Assembly (NCBI GenBank): GCA_012270135.1
Contig: JAAXIW010000332.1
Coordinates: 1 to 14,869 of the forward strand
Reading direction: 5' to 3'
DNA: 14,869 nucleotides
From: Brevundimonas sp.
Lineage (GTDB): Bacteria; Pseudomonadota; Alphaproteobacteria; Caulobacterales; Caulobacteraceae
A program made the translations under genes and the position numbers. Every line of letters begins with the position of its first letter. Position 1 is the first letter of the stretch. Shown here piece by piece: positions 7,006-14,685 of the stretch. Under the pieces are notes generated by a model that was not told where the DNA came from, searched no databases, and saw only the letters and a list, made by a program, of their open reading frames with translations.

Positions 7006-8121
7006 ATGAAAGTGCTGGTGATCGGGGCGGGCGGAGTGTTCGGGTCGCGGCTGGCCGAGGGGCTGCTTCGGCACGGCTTCGGCGTGGTCGCGGCGGGACG
7101 GGACCGGCGGCGAGCGGAGGCGGTGGCGGCCCGGCTGCGGACGGCGTTTCCTGACGGGCGGATCGAGGCGGCGGCGCTGGATACGGAGACCCTGACGGCG
7201 GCGGATCTGCGGGCGACGGGAGCGGCCATCGTCGCCGACGCCGCCGGACCGTTTCAGGGGGCGGAGCCGAACACGGCGCAGGCCGCCATCGCCGCCGGGC
7301 TGCACTATGTCGATCTGGCTGACGGACGGGATTTCGTGGCGGCGTTTCCGGAGTTGGACAGGGCGGCCAAGGCGGCGCGCGTCGTCGCCCTGACCGGATG
7401 CAGTTCGACGCCGGCCCTGTCGAACGCCGTGCTGGACCGCCTGACAGAGGGCTGGCGCGAGGTGGTCGCGGTCGAGGCGGCGATCTCGCCGGGCGCGCGC
7501 GCGCCGCGCGGCCTGTCCGTGATGCAGGCCATCCTGTCGTGGCTCGGGCGACCGGTGCGGGTCTTCGAAGTCGGGCGCTGGACGCCGCGGCCGGGCTGGA
7601 GCGGCCTGTATCGCCGCGACTTCGGACAGGCGGGGCGACGGCGGGTGTCGCTGTGCGACACGCCGGATCTGGACCTGTTCCCGGCCCGGTTCCGGCCGCG
7701 CGAGCGGGCGCTGTTTCTGGCCGGCCTGGAGCCATGGCCGGCGCATGTCGGAGCTTGGGTGCTGGCCCGGCTGGTCGAGGAGCTGCGCTTCGATCCGGTT
7801 CCGCTGGCGGGCCTGCTGCTGCAGGTATCGTCGTGGTTCGCCGTGGCCGGTTCGGACCGGGGGGCAATGCGGGTCGAGGCGGGCGGCGTCGACGCCGAGG
7901 GCCGGACGAGGCGGGCCGTCTGGCGGCTGGTCGCCGAGCCCGGCGAGGGTCCGGTGACGCCCAGCTTGCCGGCGCTGGCGGCGATCCGGGCCATCGCCGG
8001 GGGACGGATCGCGCCCGGCGCGCGGGCCTGCGTCGGCGTGCTGACGCTGGACGATATCGTCGCCGAGATGGCCCCGCACGGCCTCACGACGGAGACGATG
8101 GTCGAGCGCGACGAACCCTAG
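7006..8121 (+). CDS. Saccharopine dehydrogenase-like NAD(P)-binding protein
   Basis: A 371-residue cytosolic oxidoreductase-type protein. The N-terminal Rossmann fold has the dinucleotide motif GAGGVFG at 7-13 after strand VLVI, and an AGRDRRRAE turn at 30-38 whose arginines after the second strand suggest NADP(H). Family landmarks follow: ADAAGPFQGAEP (77-88), AGLHYVDLADGRDFV (97-111) and TGCSSTPALSNAVLD (130-144). The C-terminal half (about 150-371) is Arg-rich and not recognisable by motif; the substrate is unknown and it need not act on saccharopine. The ATG at 7006 has GAGGTG 8 bases upstream. It follows the RidA-like gene by 85 bases and ends head-on against the leftward block, the two TAG stops sharing CTAG at 8118-8121. 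Confidence 0.85.
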   Translation: MKVLVIGAGGVFGSRLAEGLLRHGFGVVAAGRDRRRAEAVAARLRTAFPDGRIEAAALDTETLTAADLRATGAAIVADAAGPFQGAEPNTAQAAIAAGLHYVDLADGRDFVAAFPELDRAAKAARVVALTGCSSTPALSNAVLDRLTEGWREVVAVEAAISPGARAPRGLSVMQAILSWLGRPVRVFEVGRWTPRPGWSGLYRRDFGQAGRRRVSLCDTPDLDLFPARFRPRERALFLAGLEPWPAHVGAWVLARLVEELRFDPVPLAGLLLQVSSWFAVAGSDRGAMRVEAGGVDAEGRTRRAVWRLVAEPGEGPVTPSLPALAAIRAIAGGRIAPGARACVGVLTLDDIVAEMAPHGLTTETMVERDEP

Positions 8122-9125
8122 GGCGCGACCGTCGCCCGGCCGATCAGATCACGGGCCCGGTCGATGGCCGCTTCCGTGGTCAGCCGCCCTTGCTGCACAT
8201 CGACGGCCCAGTCCATCAGGGCCTTGCCGGTGACGGCACCGCGGTTGGCTTCTTCCTCGAGGTAGAGGCCGCCGGAGGCGACGACGCGTTCCTCCCAGGC
8301 GGCGCGGACGCCGGCCCAGTAGTCCTTCGTCGCCGACCAGTAGTCGTCGCCGGGTTTCGGGTCGTAGTTGTCGACCTTGCGATAGGTGTTGATGACGTCT
8401 TCCTGGACGATGGCCGACAGATCGGCGTCGTCGCCCTCGGAGGGGCCCATTTTCACGTTGTCCTGCAGGTGGACCCAGCCGGCCGGGGTCAGAGCGTGGC
8501 GGTTGGTCCCCAGATAGCGGTCGTAGATGGGGTCGCGCACCGCGTCGCGGCGGGCCAGCGGACGCCAGGTCGGAGCGCTGGCCCATTCGGCCACGCCATG
8601 GCTGTAGTCCCAGCGGCCGACGCCGCCATACCGGGGGGAGTCGTCGGTCTGCCAGACGGTCTGCGCCCAGGCGCCGCGCCGCTGGTCCTCCGACACCGGG
8701 GTGAGGGTCCAGCGGTTGGGCCCGGCGTAGGTCAGCACCGTCTCCGGCTGATAGACCCAGTCCTGCCGCCAGTGCTTGATGATGTGCACATTGCCGTTGT
8801 CATCGCCCATGACCAGGATGTGCTGCAGGCTGATGCGATCGCCGTCGTCGTAGACGACCCGGACGATTTCGTCGCCGGCCGACAGTTTTTCTTCCAGCGG
8901 CTGGTAGCCTTCCCGGAAGCTGACGTTCTCGCGCATGTCGAAACGGACCCGCCACTGGCCGGCCTGGGCGAGGATCGACTGGCGGTCGCGTTCGAACTGC
9001 GACGCGGGCTCCTCGGCCGGGGCGAGGGCGGCGGGAGTCTGGGCCAGGGCCGGCTGGGCGATCAGCAGGGCGGCGGCGGCGGCGAGCAGGGCGCGGTTCA
9101 TGGTCTTGTCCATAATGCGAGTCAT
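8118..9125 (-). CDS. DUF6607-like exported protein paired with the TonB-dependent receptor
   Basis: A 335-residue protein with a signal peptide (hydrophobic about 12-28, cleavage near ALAQ), hence periplasmic or outer-membrane associated. It is rich in Trp and has recurring short motifs: HIIKHWRQDWVYQPE (114-128), GRWDYSHGVAEW (170-181), HALTPAGWVHLQDN (210-223) and DYWSATKDYW (261-270). This pattern resembles DUF6607, which as I recall is often found beside heme-type receptors; its biochemical role is unknown. The start is uncertain: ATGs at 9125, 9113 and 9101 all give a usable signal peptide and none has a good ribosome site. The ATG at 9125 lies inside a Fur-box-like sequence, which would favour one of the shorter forms if that site is used. 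It begins 21 bases after the receptor stop. Confidence 0.82.
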   Translation of the reverse strand: MTRIMDKTMNRALLAAAAALLIAQPALAQTPAALAPAEEPASQFERDRQSILAQAGQWRVRFDMRENVSFREGYQPLEEKLSAGDEIVRVVYDDGDRISLQHILVMGDDNGNVHIIKHWRQDWVYQPETVLTYAGPNRWTLTPVSEDQRRGAWAQTVWQTDDSPRYGGVGRWDYSHGVAEWASAPTWRPLARRDAVRDPIYDRYLGTNRHALTPAGWVHLQDNVKMGPSEGDDADLSAIVQEDVINTYRKVDNYDPKPGDDYWSATKDYWAGVRAAWEERVVASGGLYLEEEANRGAVTGKALMDWAVDVQQGRLTTEAAIDRARDLIGRATVAP

Positions 9126-9135
9126 TATCGTTATC
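9117..9135 (-). promoter_or_regulatory. Fur-box-like site at the start of the DUF6607-like gene
   Basis: Read leftward, GATAACGATAATGACTCGC matches the 19-base Fur consensus (GATAATGATAATCATTATC) at 14 positions. On the + strand it shares TGCGAGT-x-ATTATC with the site at 11407-11420, in the same orientation to its gene. It overlaps the first possible start codon, so it could control a promoter internal to the receptor/DUF6607 pair. Confidence 0.45.
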
Positions 9136-9146
9136 GTCCGGACGGT

Positions 9147-11369
9147 TCAGTAGCGCAAGGCGAGCGACAGGCCGACATTGCGGCCGGGCTGGGTGTAGGC
9201 GTCGAGAACGGCCGAGGACGCCGCGACGCCGCGAACGTCGCTCCACCAGCTGTAGGTCTCGTCGAAGACATTGAAGACGCCGGCGCGGGCCGTCACCCGG
9301 TCGTTGACGTTCCAGTATGCCGTCAGGTCCAGCAGGGCGAAGTCGTCTCCCACGGCGCAGCCCAGCGCCGGGTCAGGATCGAAGCAGGAGAGGCCGTCGG
9401 TGTCGGCCGCGTCCTTCGCTTGCGACAAGGTGACGATGGCCTGACCTCCGAAGCGTCCGGCGGGATCGTCATAGCCGAGACCGAAGACGGCCTTGACCGG
9501 ATCGATCGAGGGCAGCGCGGTGGTCACGCCGCCGCTGGTGGTCTCTCCCTCGGCCCAGGCGAAGGCGAAGCGAGCGCTGACGCCGTTCTCCCACCATGCG
9601 TCGGCGCGGGCCTCGAAGCCCTCGACCTCGACGTCGGTGAAGTTGATCCACTGGAACACCGCCGGATCAGCGGGGGTGAAGGAACCCGACACCGCCTGCT
9701 GGCTGATGAAGTCCTCATAGTCCGACTGGAAGACCACGGCCTGACCCGAGACGCGGCCGCCGAACAGAGGCAGGTCGCGGACGCGAGCGCCGATCTCGAC
9801 GCTGCGGCTGGTCTCGGGCTTCAGGTCGGGGTTCGGGGCCGAGGTGTAGCCAAAGGCCGGGTTGGAGAAGAAGTTGTTCACCTGGCTGGGCGTCGGGGCC
9901 TTGAAACCCTCGCCCCAGTTGGCGAACAGGCCGAACCTCTCGCCGTGCCACCAGACGACGCCCAGTTTGGGCGATACGTGGTCGCCGGACTGATCGGCGC
10001 GCGCGCTCGGATACAGGGGGTCGTCGACGGTGGAGAGGTCGTAGCTGTCCCAGCGGACCGCCGGGATGATCCTGAGGTCGCCATCGAGAAGGCTGATCTC
10101 GTCCTGGATGAAGACGCCGGCCAGGGTGTAGTCCGTCTTCGGGAAGGCGCTGGTCGGGAAGGTCTCGCCGAACGGCGGGACCGTCCCGTCGCGGACACCC
10201 TGTTGGGTGGTTTCTGACCAGTCGCCGCCGAAGGTGAGGCGATGGGCGCCCAGTGTCTTCACGGCGTCGGCGCCGAACCCGATGACCTCGTTGTCGAAAC
10301 TGTTGTCGCGGGTGCGGTCGACCGCCGGCATGCGGTCCTCGAAGGTGAACTGCCGGGTCTCGGCCTGCTGGGCGTAGACGGCGACCTGGGCGCGATCGAA
10401 TCCGACGACGCCATCGCCCCGCCAGCCGAGATTCCAGCCGCTGCGCCGCGTCTCGTCGTCGGCGCGCAGCTCAAGCACCGTCGCGGTGCGGCCGCTGAGC
10501 ACGTCGGCGGTGGTGTTGCTTTCGAACCAGTCGTAGCCGGCGCGCAGGCTGTGGCCGGGCGCGATATCCCAGACGCCCTTGAGCAGGATGGCGTCCGAGC
10601 GGGTCTCCTGCGGATTGGCCATCGTGCGGGCCGGACCGACGCCGCCGACGGTTCCCTGGGTCTCGGTCTCGCGACTGTCGCGGCCGGTCCAGGCGAGCAT
10701 GGCCGAGAACTCACCGCTGCGGCCGGCGATCATGGTCGAGGTGGTCAGGCCCTCGTCGGACGAGTTGTAGCCGACCCGGGCGCGAGCGCCGAAGGACTCG
10801 GCCGGACGCAGGAGGTCAGCGGGGTCCTTGGTGGTGAAGGCGACCGCGCCGGCGGCGCCGTCCGAGCCGTAGAGAGCCGAGGCGGGGCCGCGCAGGATTT
10901 CGACCGACTTCATCAGGTCGAGGTCGGCGTAACCTCCACGCCCGACGCTCTGGGCCCCGAAGACGAAGCCGTCCGGCACGCGGACGCCATCGACCACCAT
11001 CAGCACCCGGTCGCCGCCGAGGCCGCGGATGGTGAATCCTTCATTGCCCGCCCGGCCCGTCGTGCCGAGGGCCGCGCCGAAGCGCGAGGGCTGGCTGACG
11101 ACGCTGACGCCCGGCTCGAAGCGGATCAGATCCTTGATGTCGGTCGCCAGCATCGCCTCGATCTGTTCGGCGGTGAAGACGGTGACGGAGGCGGGCGATT
11201 CGTCGACGCGGGTCTCGGTGCGGGTGGCCAGAACGCTGACCGGCGGCAGTTGGGCCGGATCGTCGCTCGTCGCCGGCGCGGCGGTGCGGATCAGATCCTG
11301 GGCCGTGACCGATGGGGCGGCGGCGACAGTCAGGGCGGCGAGCCCGGCGGAAAGGAGGAGAGTGCGCAT
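9147..11369 (-). CDS. TonB-dependent outer-membrane receptor (heme/hemoglobin-type class)
   Basis: A 740-residue receptor that imports a bound ligand across the outer membrane using TonB energy. It has a signal peptide (MRTLLLSAG, cleavage near VTAQ, residue 24), a TonB-box-like strand PPVSVLATRTETR (42-54), a plug domain at about 55-185 with GFTIRGLGGDRVLMVVDGVR (111-130) and VEILRGPASALYGSDGAAGAV (156-176), then a 22-strand-type barrel ending in aromatic Y740. FKAP at 489-492 and NPDL at 513-516 correspond to the FRAP/NPNL region of heme receptors, but no His lies between them. The start was set at the ATG at 11369; an in-frame TTG at 11402 would add 11 residues that are not signal-like. 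A Fur-box-like site upstream and the DUF6607-like partner downstream support an iron or heme role. Confidence 0.93.
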   Translation of the reverse strand: MRTLLLSAGLAALTVAAAPSVTAQDLIRTAAPATSDDPAQLPPVSVLATRTETRVDESPASVTVFTAEQIEAMLATDIKDLIRFEPGVSVVSQPSRFGAALGTTGRAGNEGFTIRGLGGDRVLMVVDGVRVPDGFVFGAQSVGRGGYADLDLMKSVEILRGPASALYGSDGAAGAVAFTTKDPADLLRPAESFGARARVGYNSSDEGLTTSTMIAGRSGEFSAMLAWTGRDSRETETQGTVGGVGPARTMANPQETRSDAILLKGVWDIAPGHSLRAGYDWFESNTTADVLSGRTATVLELRADDETRRSGWNLGWRGDGVVGFDRAQVAVYAQQAETRQFTFEDRMPAVDRTRDNSFDNEVIGFGADAVKTLGAHRLTFGGDWSETTQQGVRDGTVPPFGETFPTSAFPKTDYTLAGVFIQDEISLLDGDLRIIPAVRWDSYDLSTVDDPLYPSARADQSGDHVSPKLGVVWWHGERFGLFANWGEGFKAPTPSQVNNFFSNPAFGYTSAPNPDLKPETSRSVEIGARVRDLPLFGGRVSGQAVVFQSDYEDFISQQAVSGSFTPADPAVFQWINFTDVEVEGFEARADAWWENGVSARFAFAWAEGETTSGGVTTALPSIDPVKAVFGLGYDDPAGRFGGQAIVTLSQAKDAADTDGLSCFDPDPALGCAVGDDFALLDLTAYWNVNDRVTARAGVFNVFDETYSWWSDVRGVAASSAVLDAYTQPGRNVGLSLALRY

Positions 11370-11407
11370 GGTAACGGCCCCGCTTTGGAAGGAGCAGGGC
11401 AATTACT

Positions 11408-11426
11408 GCGAGTGATTATCAGAATC
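11408..11426 (-). promoter_or_regulatory. Fur-box-like site upstream of the receptor gene
   Basis: GCGAGTGATTATCAGAATC on the + strand matches the Fur consensus at 14 of 19 positions and contains the exact palindromic core TGATTATCA (11413-11421). It lies about 40 bases before the receptor ATG, within the 92-base gap after the ketoacyl synthase gene. GATAAT read leftward within it could also serve as a -10. It would repress the receptor when iron is plentiful. Confidence 0.6.
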
Positions 11427-11447
11427 AACCGCAATGACGACGCGGTT
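11427..11447. repeat. Short inverted repeat after the ketoacyl synthase gene
   Basis: AACCGC (11427-11432) and GCGGTT (11442-11447) form a 6-bp stem with a 9-base loop, 15 bases past the ketoacyl synthase stop when read leftward. There is no proper T run, so at best it is a weak terminator dividing the capsule block from the iron block. Confidence 0.3.
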
Positions 11448-11461
11448 ATTGAGCGGTGTTT

Positions 11462-12613
11462 TCAGCGTTTGCGGACGAACACCGTTCCTGCGGAATAGCC
11501 CGCGCCGAAGCTGCAGATCAGGCCGACATCGCCGGGCTGGAAGCCGTCGTGATGCCGGTGGAAGGCGATGATCGAGCCGGCCGAGGAGGTATTGGCGTAG
11601 TCGTCGAGGATGATGACGTTCTCCTCGGGCGTCGGCTCGCGGCCCAGCACCTTGCGGCCGATGAACTGGTTCATGTTGATGTTGGCCTGATGGAGCCACA
11701 ACCGCTTGAGGGCGGTCGGGTCGAGGCCGAGGTCGGTAGCGTGGTCGACGATCATGTCCGAGACCATCGGGACGACGTCCTTGAAGACCTTTCGGCCCTG
11801 CTGGACGAACATCTTGTCGGTCAGGCCGGTCGGGGCGACGGGTTCACTCTCGCCGGTCGGCAGGGCGGCCCCGTTGAGGAAGCCGAAATTGTTGCGGATA
11901 TTGTTCGACATCACGGTCTTCAGACGCGTCCCCAGAATCTCCCAGCCGCCGGTCGCCTGATCCGCCGCCTCGACAATGACGGCGGTGGCGACGTCGCCAA
12001 AGATGAAGTGGCTGTCGCGGTCCTTGAAGTTCAGATGGGCCGAGCAGATTTCCGGATTGACCATCAGCACCGCCTTGACCGAGCCCGAGGCGATGAAGTC
12101 GGCGGCCGTCTTCAGCCCGAAGGTCGCCGAGGAGCAGGCGACGTTCATGTCAAATGCAAAACCCTCGATGCCCAGCGCCTGCTGAACCTCGATGGCCATG
12201 GCCGGGTAGGGGCGCTGCATATTCGAGGCGGCACACAGCACGGCCCCGATCTCGCTGACTGGCTTGCCCCAGGCGGCGATGGCCTCCTGCGCGGCCTTGA
12301 CCGCCATTTCGGCCAGGATCGACAGCTCGTCGTTGGACCGCTCGGGCAGGTGGGGGACCATCCGCTCGGGGTCCAGCACCCCAGTCTTGTCCAGCACGAA
12401 GCGGCTCTTGATGCCCGAGGCCTTCTCGATGAACTCGACCGAGGACGGCGTCAGGGCCTGGCGGGTGCCGGCCGCGATTTCATTGGCATGGCGGGCATTC
12501 TCCAACTCGGCCCAGGCGTTGTAGGCCTCGACCAACTCGGCGTTGGAGATGGACTGTTCCGGCGTGAACAGGCCGGTGGCAGCGATGACGGCAGTCGGAG
12601 AAGAGGCGCTCAC
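11462..12613 (-). CDS. 3-oxoacyl-ACP synthase III-type (KAS III / FabH-like) enzyme
   Basis: A 383-residue thiolase-fold enzyme that condenses an acyl-CoA starter with malonyl-ACP, or a related Claisen reaction. The full KAS III triad is visible: C160 in NVACSSATFGL, H308 in WLHQANINMNQF and N341 in YANTSSAGS. The C-terminal GAGYSAGTVFVRKR is typical. It is about 60 residues longer than housekeeping FabH (~320), with extra sequence at about 30-95, as in the longer KAS III group to which the Pseudomonas fatty-acid shunt enzyme belongs. The start is GTG at 12611-12613 (GGA 8 bases upstream); no ATG precedes the domain. It begins 29 bases after kpsC, so it is probably in the capsule operon. Alternatively it serves ordinary fatty-acid synthesis. 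Confidence 0.9.
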   Translation of the reverse strand: MSASSPTAVIAATGLFTPEQSISNAELVEAYNAWAELENARHANEIAAGTRQALTPSSVEFIEKASGIKSRFVLDKTGVLDPERMVPHLPERSNDELSILAEMAVKAAQEAIAAWGKPVSEIGAVLCAASNMQRPYPAMAIEVQQALGIEGFAFDMNVACSSATFGLKTAADFIASGSVKAVLMVNPEICSAHLNFKDRDSHFIFGDVATAVIVEAADQATGGWEILGTRLKTVMSNNIRNNFGFLNGAALPTGESEPVAPTGLTDKMFVQQGRKVFKDVVPMVSDMIVDHATDLGLDPTALKRLWLHQANINMNQFIGRKVLGREPTPEENVIILDDYANTSSAGSIIAFHRHHDGFQPGDVGLICSFGAGYSAGTVFVRKR

Positions 12614-12642
12614 TAAGGGTATCCGTGTTCTGATGCTGGCCT

Positions 12643-14685
12643 TCAATAGGCCGGTGGATCGCTGCGGTCGAGGCTGGCGATCAGGCCGCGTGCCCAGCGC
12701 CGCAAGCCGCCGGGGCGTCCGCTGTCTGCCGGTGACTCCGGGTCGGTCAGGTGCCGGACCAGGTCCTCGGCTTCGCTGGGGTATCCGTCGGGGGTCACAT
12801 ACAGCGGGTAACGGATCAGGGTCTCGGCGATCAGCGTGTCCAGGTCCACCCGGCGCCTCCGGCGTGGAAAGGTCAGGGCATCCTCGGTTAGCCCCCACCC
12901 CGCGTAGAACGGCCGCCCGAAGGTCAGGACCCGCTTGCCGCGCAACAGGGCCTCGAACCCCGTCAGTGAGGTCAGGGTGGCCAGCACGTCGCAGGCGTCC
13001 AGACACTCGGTGATCGACAGCCCCTCGGCTCGCGCGTCGACCAGCCCGGCGGTCCCGGCGTCCAGACGTCCGGGGCGGTTTCCGGCCACCGTGTCCGGAT
13101 GGTCGCGATAGATGAGGAAGGCGTCGGGCATCCGCTCCCGCACCGCCCGGACCAGCCCGGCATTGGTGCGAATGTCCTCGCAGCCCAGCAGGATCGAGCG
13201 GTCGTTCTCGACCTGGCCTACGATCAGCACGCGTGGGCGGTCGGTCGGCCAGTCGGTCGGCGGGGCTTCTCCACCCAGATTGTATTTGCTGAGCCCCCCC
13301 TCGATCATAACCTGCCGCAGGGCGCGGGCCCGGGCGAGGGCTGCGGCCGGGGTCTGTCCGGCCTCGAGTGCATGCTCTAAAGCCGAGGGGTGCCTGCCGT
13401 CGAAATGGATGCCCACGGGATCGACTGCGGTCGACAGAGCAGCGCGGAAGTCGGAGCCAAGACCCCTGGATCGCAGGAAGCCATCCTCCATCCGCCAGAG
13501 GGGCAGTTGTGCAGCCTCGGCCGCCGGAGCCACTTCGGGAGACTCCTTGCCCGCCCAGACGACCAGCCGACCGTCACGCTCCCGGGCCGCCGCCACGGCT
13601 GTTGTGACCGAGGTGAAGAAGGCTGTCTCGCCGAGCGGACTGTTCATCAGCCGCCTGATCGCGCCGCGCTTGGCCGGGGAAAAGCCGACGCAGGCCGAAT
13701 AGCCCGCCAGTCTGCGGGCCCGGTCCCGTTGCTGCAGCAGCCGCGACACGGCGGCCTCGGGGGTTGAAGTCCTTGCCATCACGGGATCGACATAGCGGGC
13801 CTGAACGATCAGGGCTGCCGCGACCAGCACCTCCAGCGACCGCCCAACGCTCCGTCGCGGTGCGGTGAGGCTGTCGGTGGTCAGCCCCCACCCGGCATAA
13901 AAGGGCAGGCCGAAACAGTGGACCGGCAGACCCCTGATCAGGGCCTCGAACCCCAGTCCGCTGGATACGGTAAAGACAGCGTCGACCTGAGGCAGCAGCA
14001 CGTCCAGCGCCACGTCATCGACCGCGGTCGTGCCTTTCAGCGCCTCTGTTGGCAGGCAGCCGGACTTCAGCCTTATCACGGTCGCCGGGTGCCGTCTCAC
14101 CAGCAGCTGACCGCCGCCTGCTGCCGCCCGGGCTGCCTCGGCCATGGCCAGAAAGCTGTCCCCGTCTGCCAGTCCCCCGGCAATTGAGGCGTCACCCGCG
14201 GTCTGGTCGACGACCAGAATGCGGGGGCCGGAGGCGCTTGGCAGGTCGAGATTCAGACGGCCCATACTGGTCTTGCTCAGGCCGGTGTCGCGCAGGGTCT
14301 GGGTCAGGGCGCGGGCCCGGGCCTCCATGGCGCTATCGAACCACGGCTCGGGCTCGCGGATCAGGCTTTCCAGTCGCGAAGGGCGTCGCGCGTCATGGTG
14401 CACCCCCAGGTCGTCGATCAGCAGGCTGTGCGGCGCGGCTCCGGCCTCGCCCAGCCCGACCGACCTCAGGAAGCCGTCCTCGAGCGCCAGATAGGGCACC
14501 GCCGCCCGCGCGGCCCAGGTCCGGCCGACCCACGACGTCCCCTTCCGCCCCCAGCCTATGACCGCCCGGGTGCCCGGCGAGGGCAGCCGCTGCAGGCGGT
14601 ATTCCGGGACAAAGGCCTCAAGCGCGCGAATGTCCCACAGACCCGGCGCCGAAACCCACGCCTGCGGCCGGTCGTCCGGGATCAT
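12643..14685 (-). CDS. kpsC: Capsule polysaccharide biosynthesis protein, dual-domain Kdo transferase (KpsC-like)
   Basis: A 680-residue cytosolic or peripheral-membrane protein with two homologous halves about 330 residues apart. Each has EDGFLRS (69-75 and 400-406), GLSK (135-138 and 464-467), a G-F-E-A-L motif (245-249 and 576-580) and PFYAGWGLT (261-269 and 592-600). This is the layout of KpsC, whose two retaining Kdo transferase domains (families GT99 and GT107) build the alternating beta-linked oligo-Kdo linker on lyso-phosphatidylglycerol for group 2-type capsules. Conserved RRHP (197-200) and YRDHP (526-530) lie in equivalent places. Start ATG at 14685 overlaps the stop of the upstream CitE-like gene as ATGA. 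The Arg-rich tail from about 605 could aid membrane contact. No KpsS, KpsM or KpsT is visible in the window. Confidence 0.88.
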   Translation of the reverse strand: MIPDDRPQAWVSAPGLWDIRALEAFVPEYRLQRLPSPGTRAVIGWGRKGTSWVGRTWAARAAVPYLALEDGFLRSVGLGEAGAAPHSLLIDDLGVHHDARRPSRLESLIREPEPWFDSAMEARARALTQTLRDTGLSKTSMGRLNLDLPSASGPRILVVDQTAGDASIAGGLADGDSFLAMAEAARAAAGGGQLLVRRHPATVIRLKSGCLPTEALKGTTAVDDVALDVLLPQVDAVFTVSSGLGFEALIRGLPVHCFGLPFYAGWGLTTDSLTAPRRSVGRSLEVLVAAALIVQARYVDPVMARTSTPEAAVSRLLQQRDRARRLAGYSACVGFSPAKRGAIRRLMNSPLGETAFFTSVTTAVAAARERDGRLVVWAGKESPEVAPAAEAAQLPLWRMEDGFLRSRGLGSDFRAALSTAVDPVGIHFDGRHPSALEHALEAGQTPAAALARARALRQVMIEGGLSKYNLGGEAPPTDWPTDRPRVLIVGQVENDRSILLGCEDIRTNAGLVRAVRERMPDAFLIYRDHPDTVAGNRPGRLDAGTAGLVDARAEGLSITECLDACDVLATLTSLTGFEALLRGKRVLTFGRPFYAGWGLTEDALTFPRRRRRVDLDTLIAETLIRYPLYVTPDGYPSEAEDLVRHLTDPESPADSGRPGGLRRWARGLIASLDRSDPPAY

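Noticed and set aside
7490..7512. Alternating GC run inside the dehydrogenase-like gene
   Set aside because: It encodes SPGARAPRG in frame with no frameshift and is explained by Ala/Arg/Gly codon choice in GC-rich DNA.
7398..10217. A 939-codon open frame on the + strand across the dehydrogenase end, DUF6607-like and receptor genes
   Set aside because: Its product is low-complexity Gly/Ala/Arg/Asp-rich sequence without domains, and it runs antisense to two genes with clear signal peptides and motifs. Long empty frames are expected at this GC content.
11370..11402. TTG start adding 11 residues to the receptor
   Set aside because: The added residues (MPCSFQSGAVT) do not resemble a signal peptide, whereas the ATG at 11369 gives a standard one.
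12643..14685. Repeated motifs in kpsC as a possible recent DNA duplication
   Set aside because: The two halves match at protein motifs only and reflect the ancient two-domain layout of the KpsC family.
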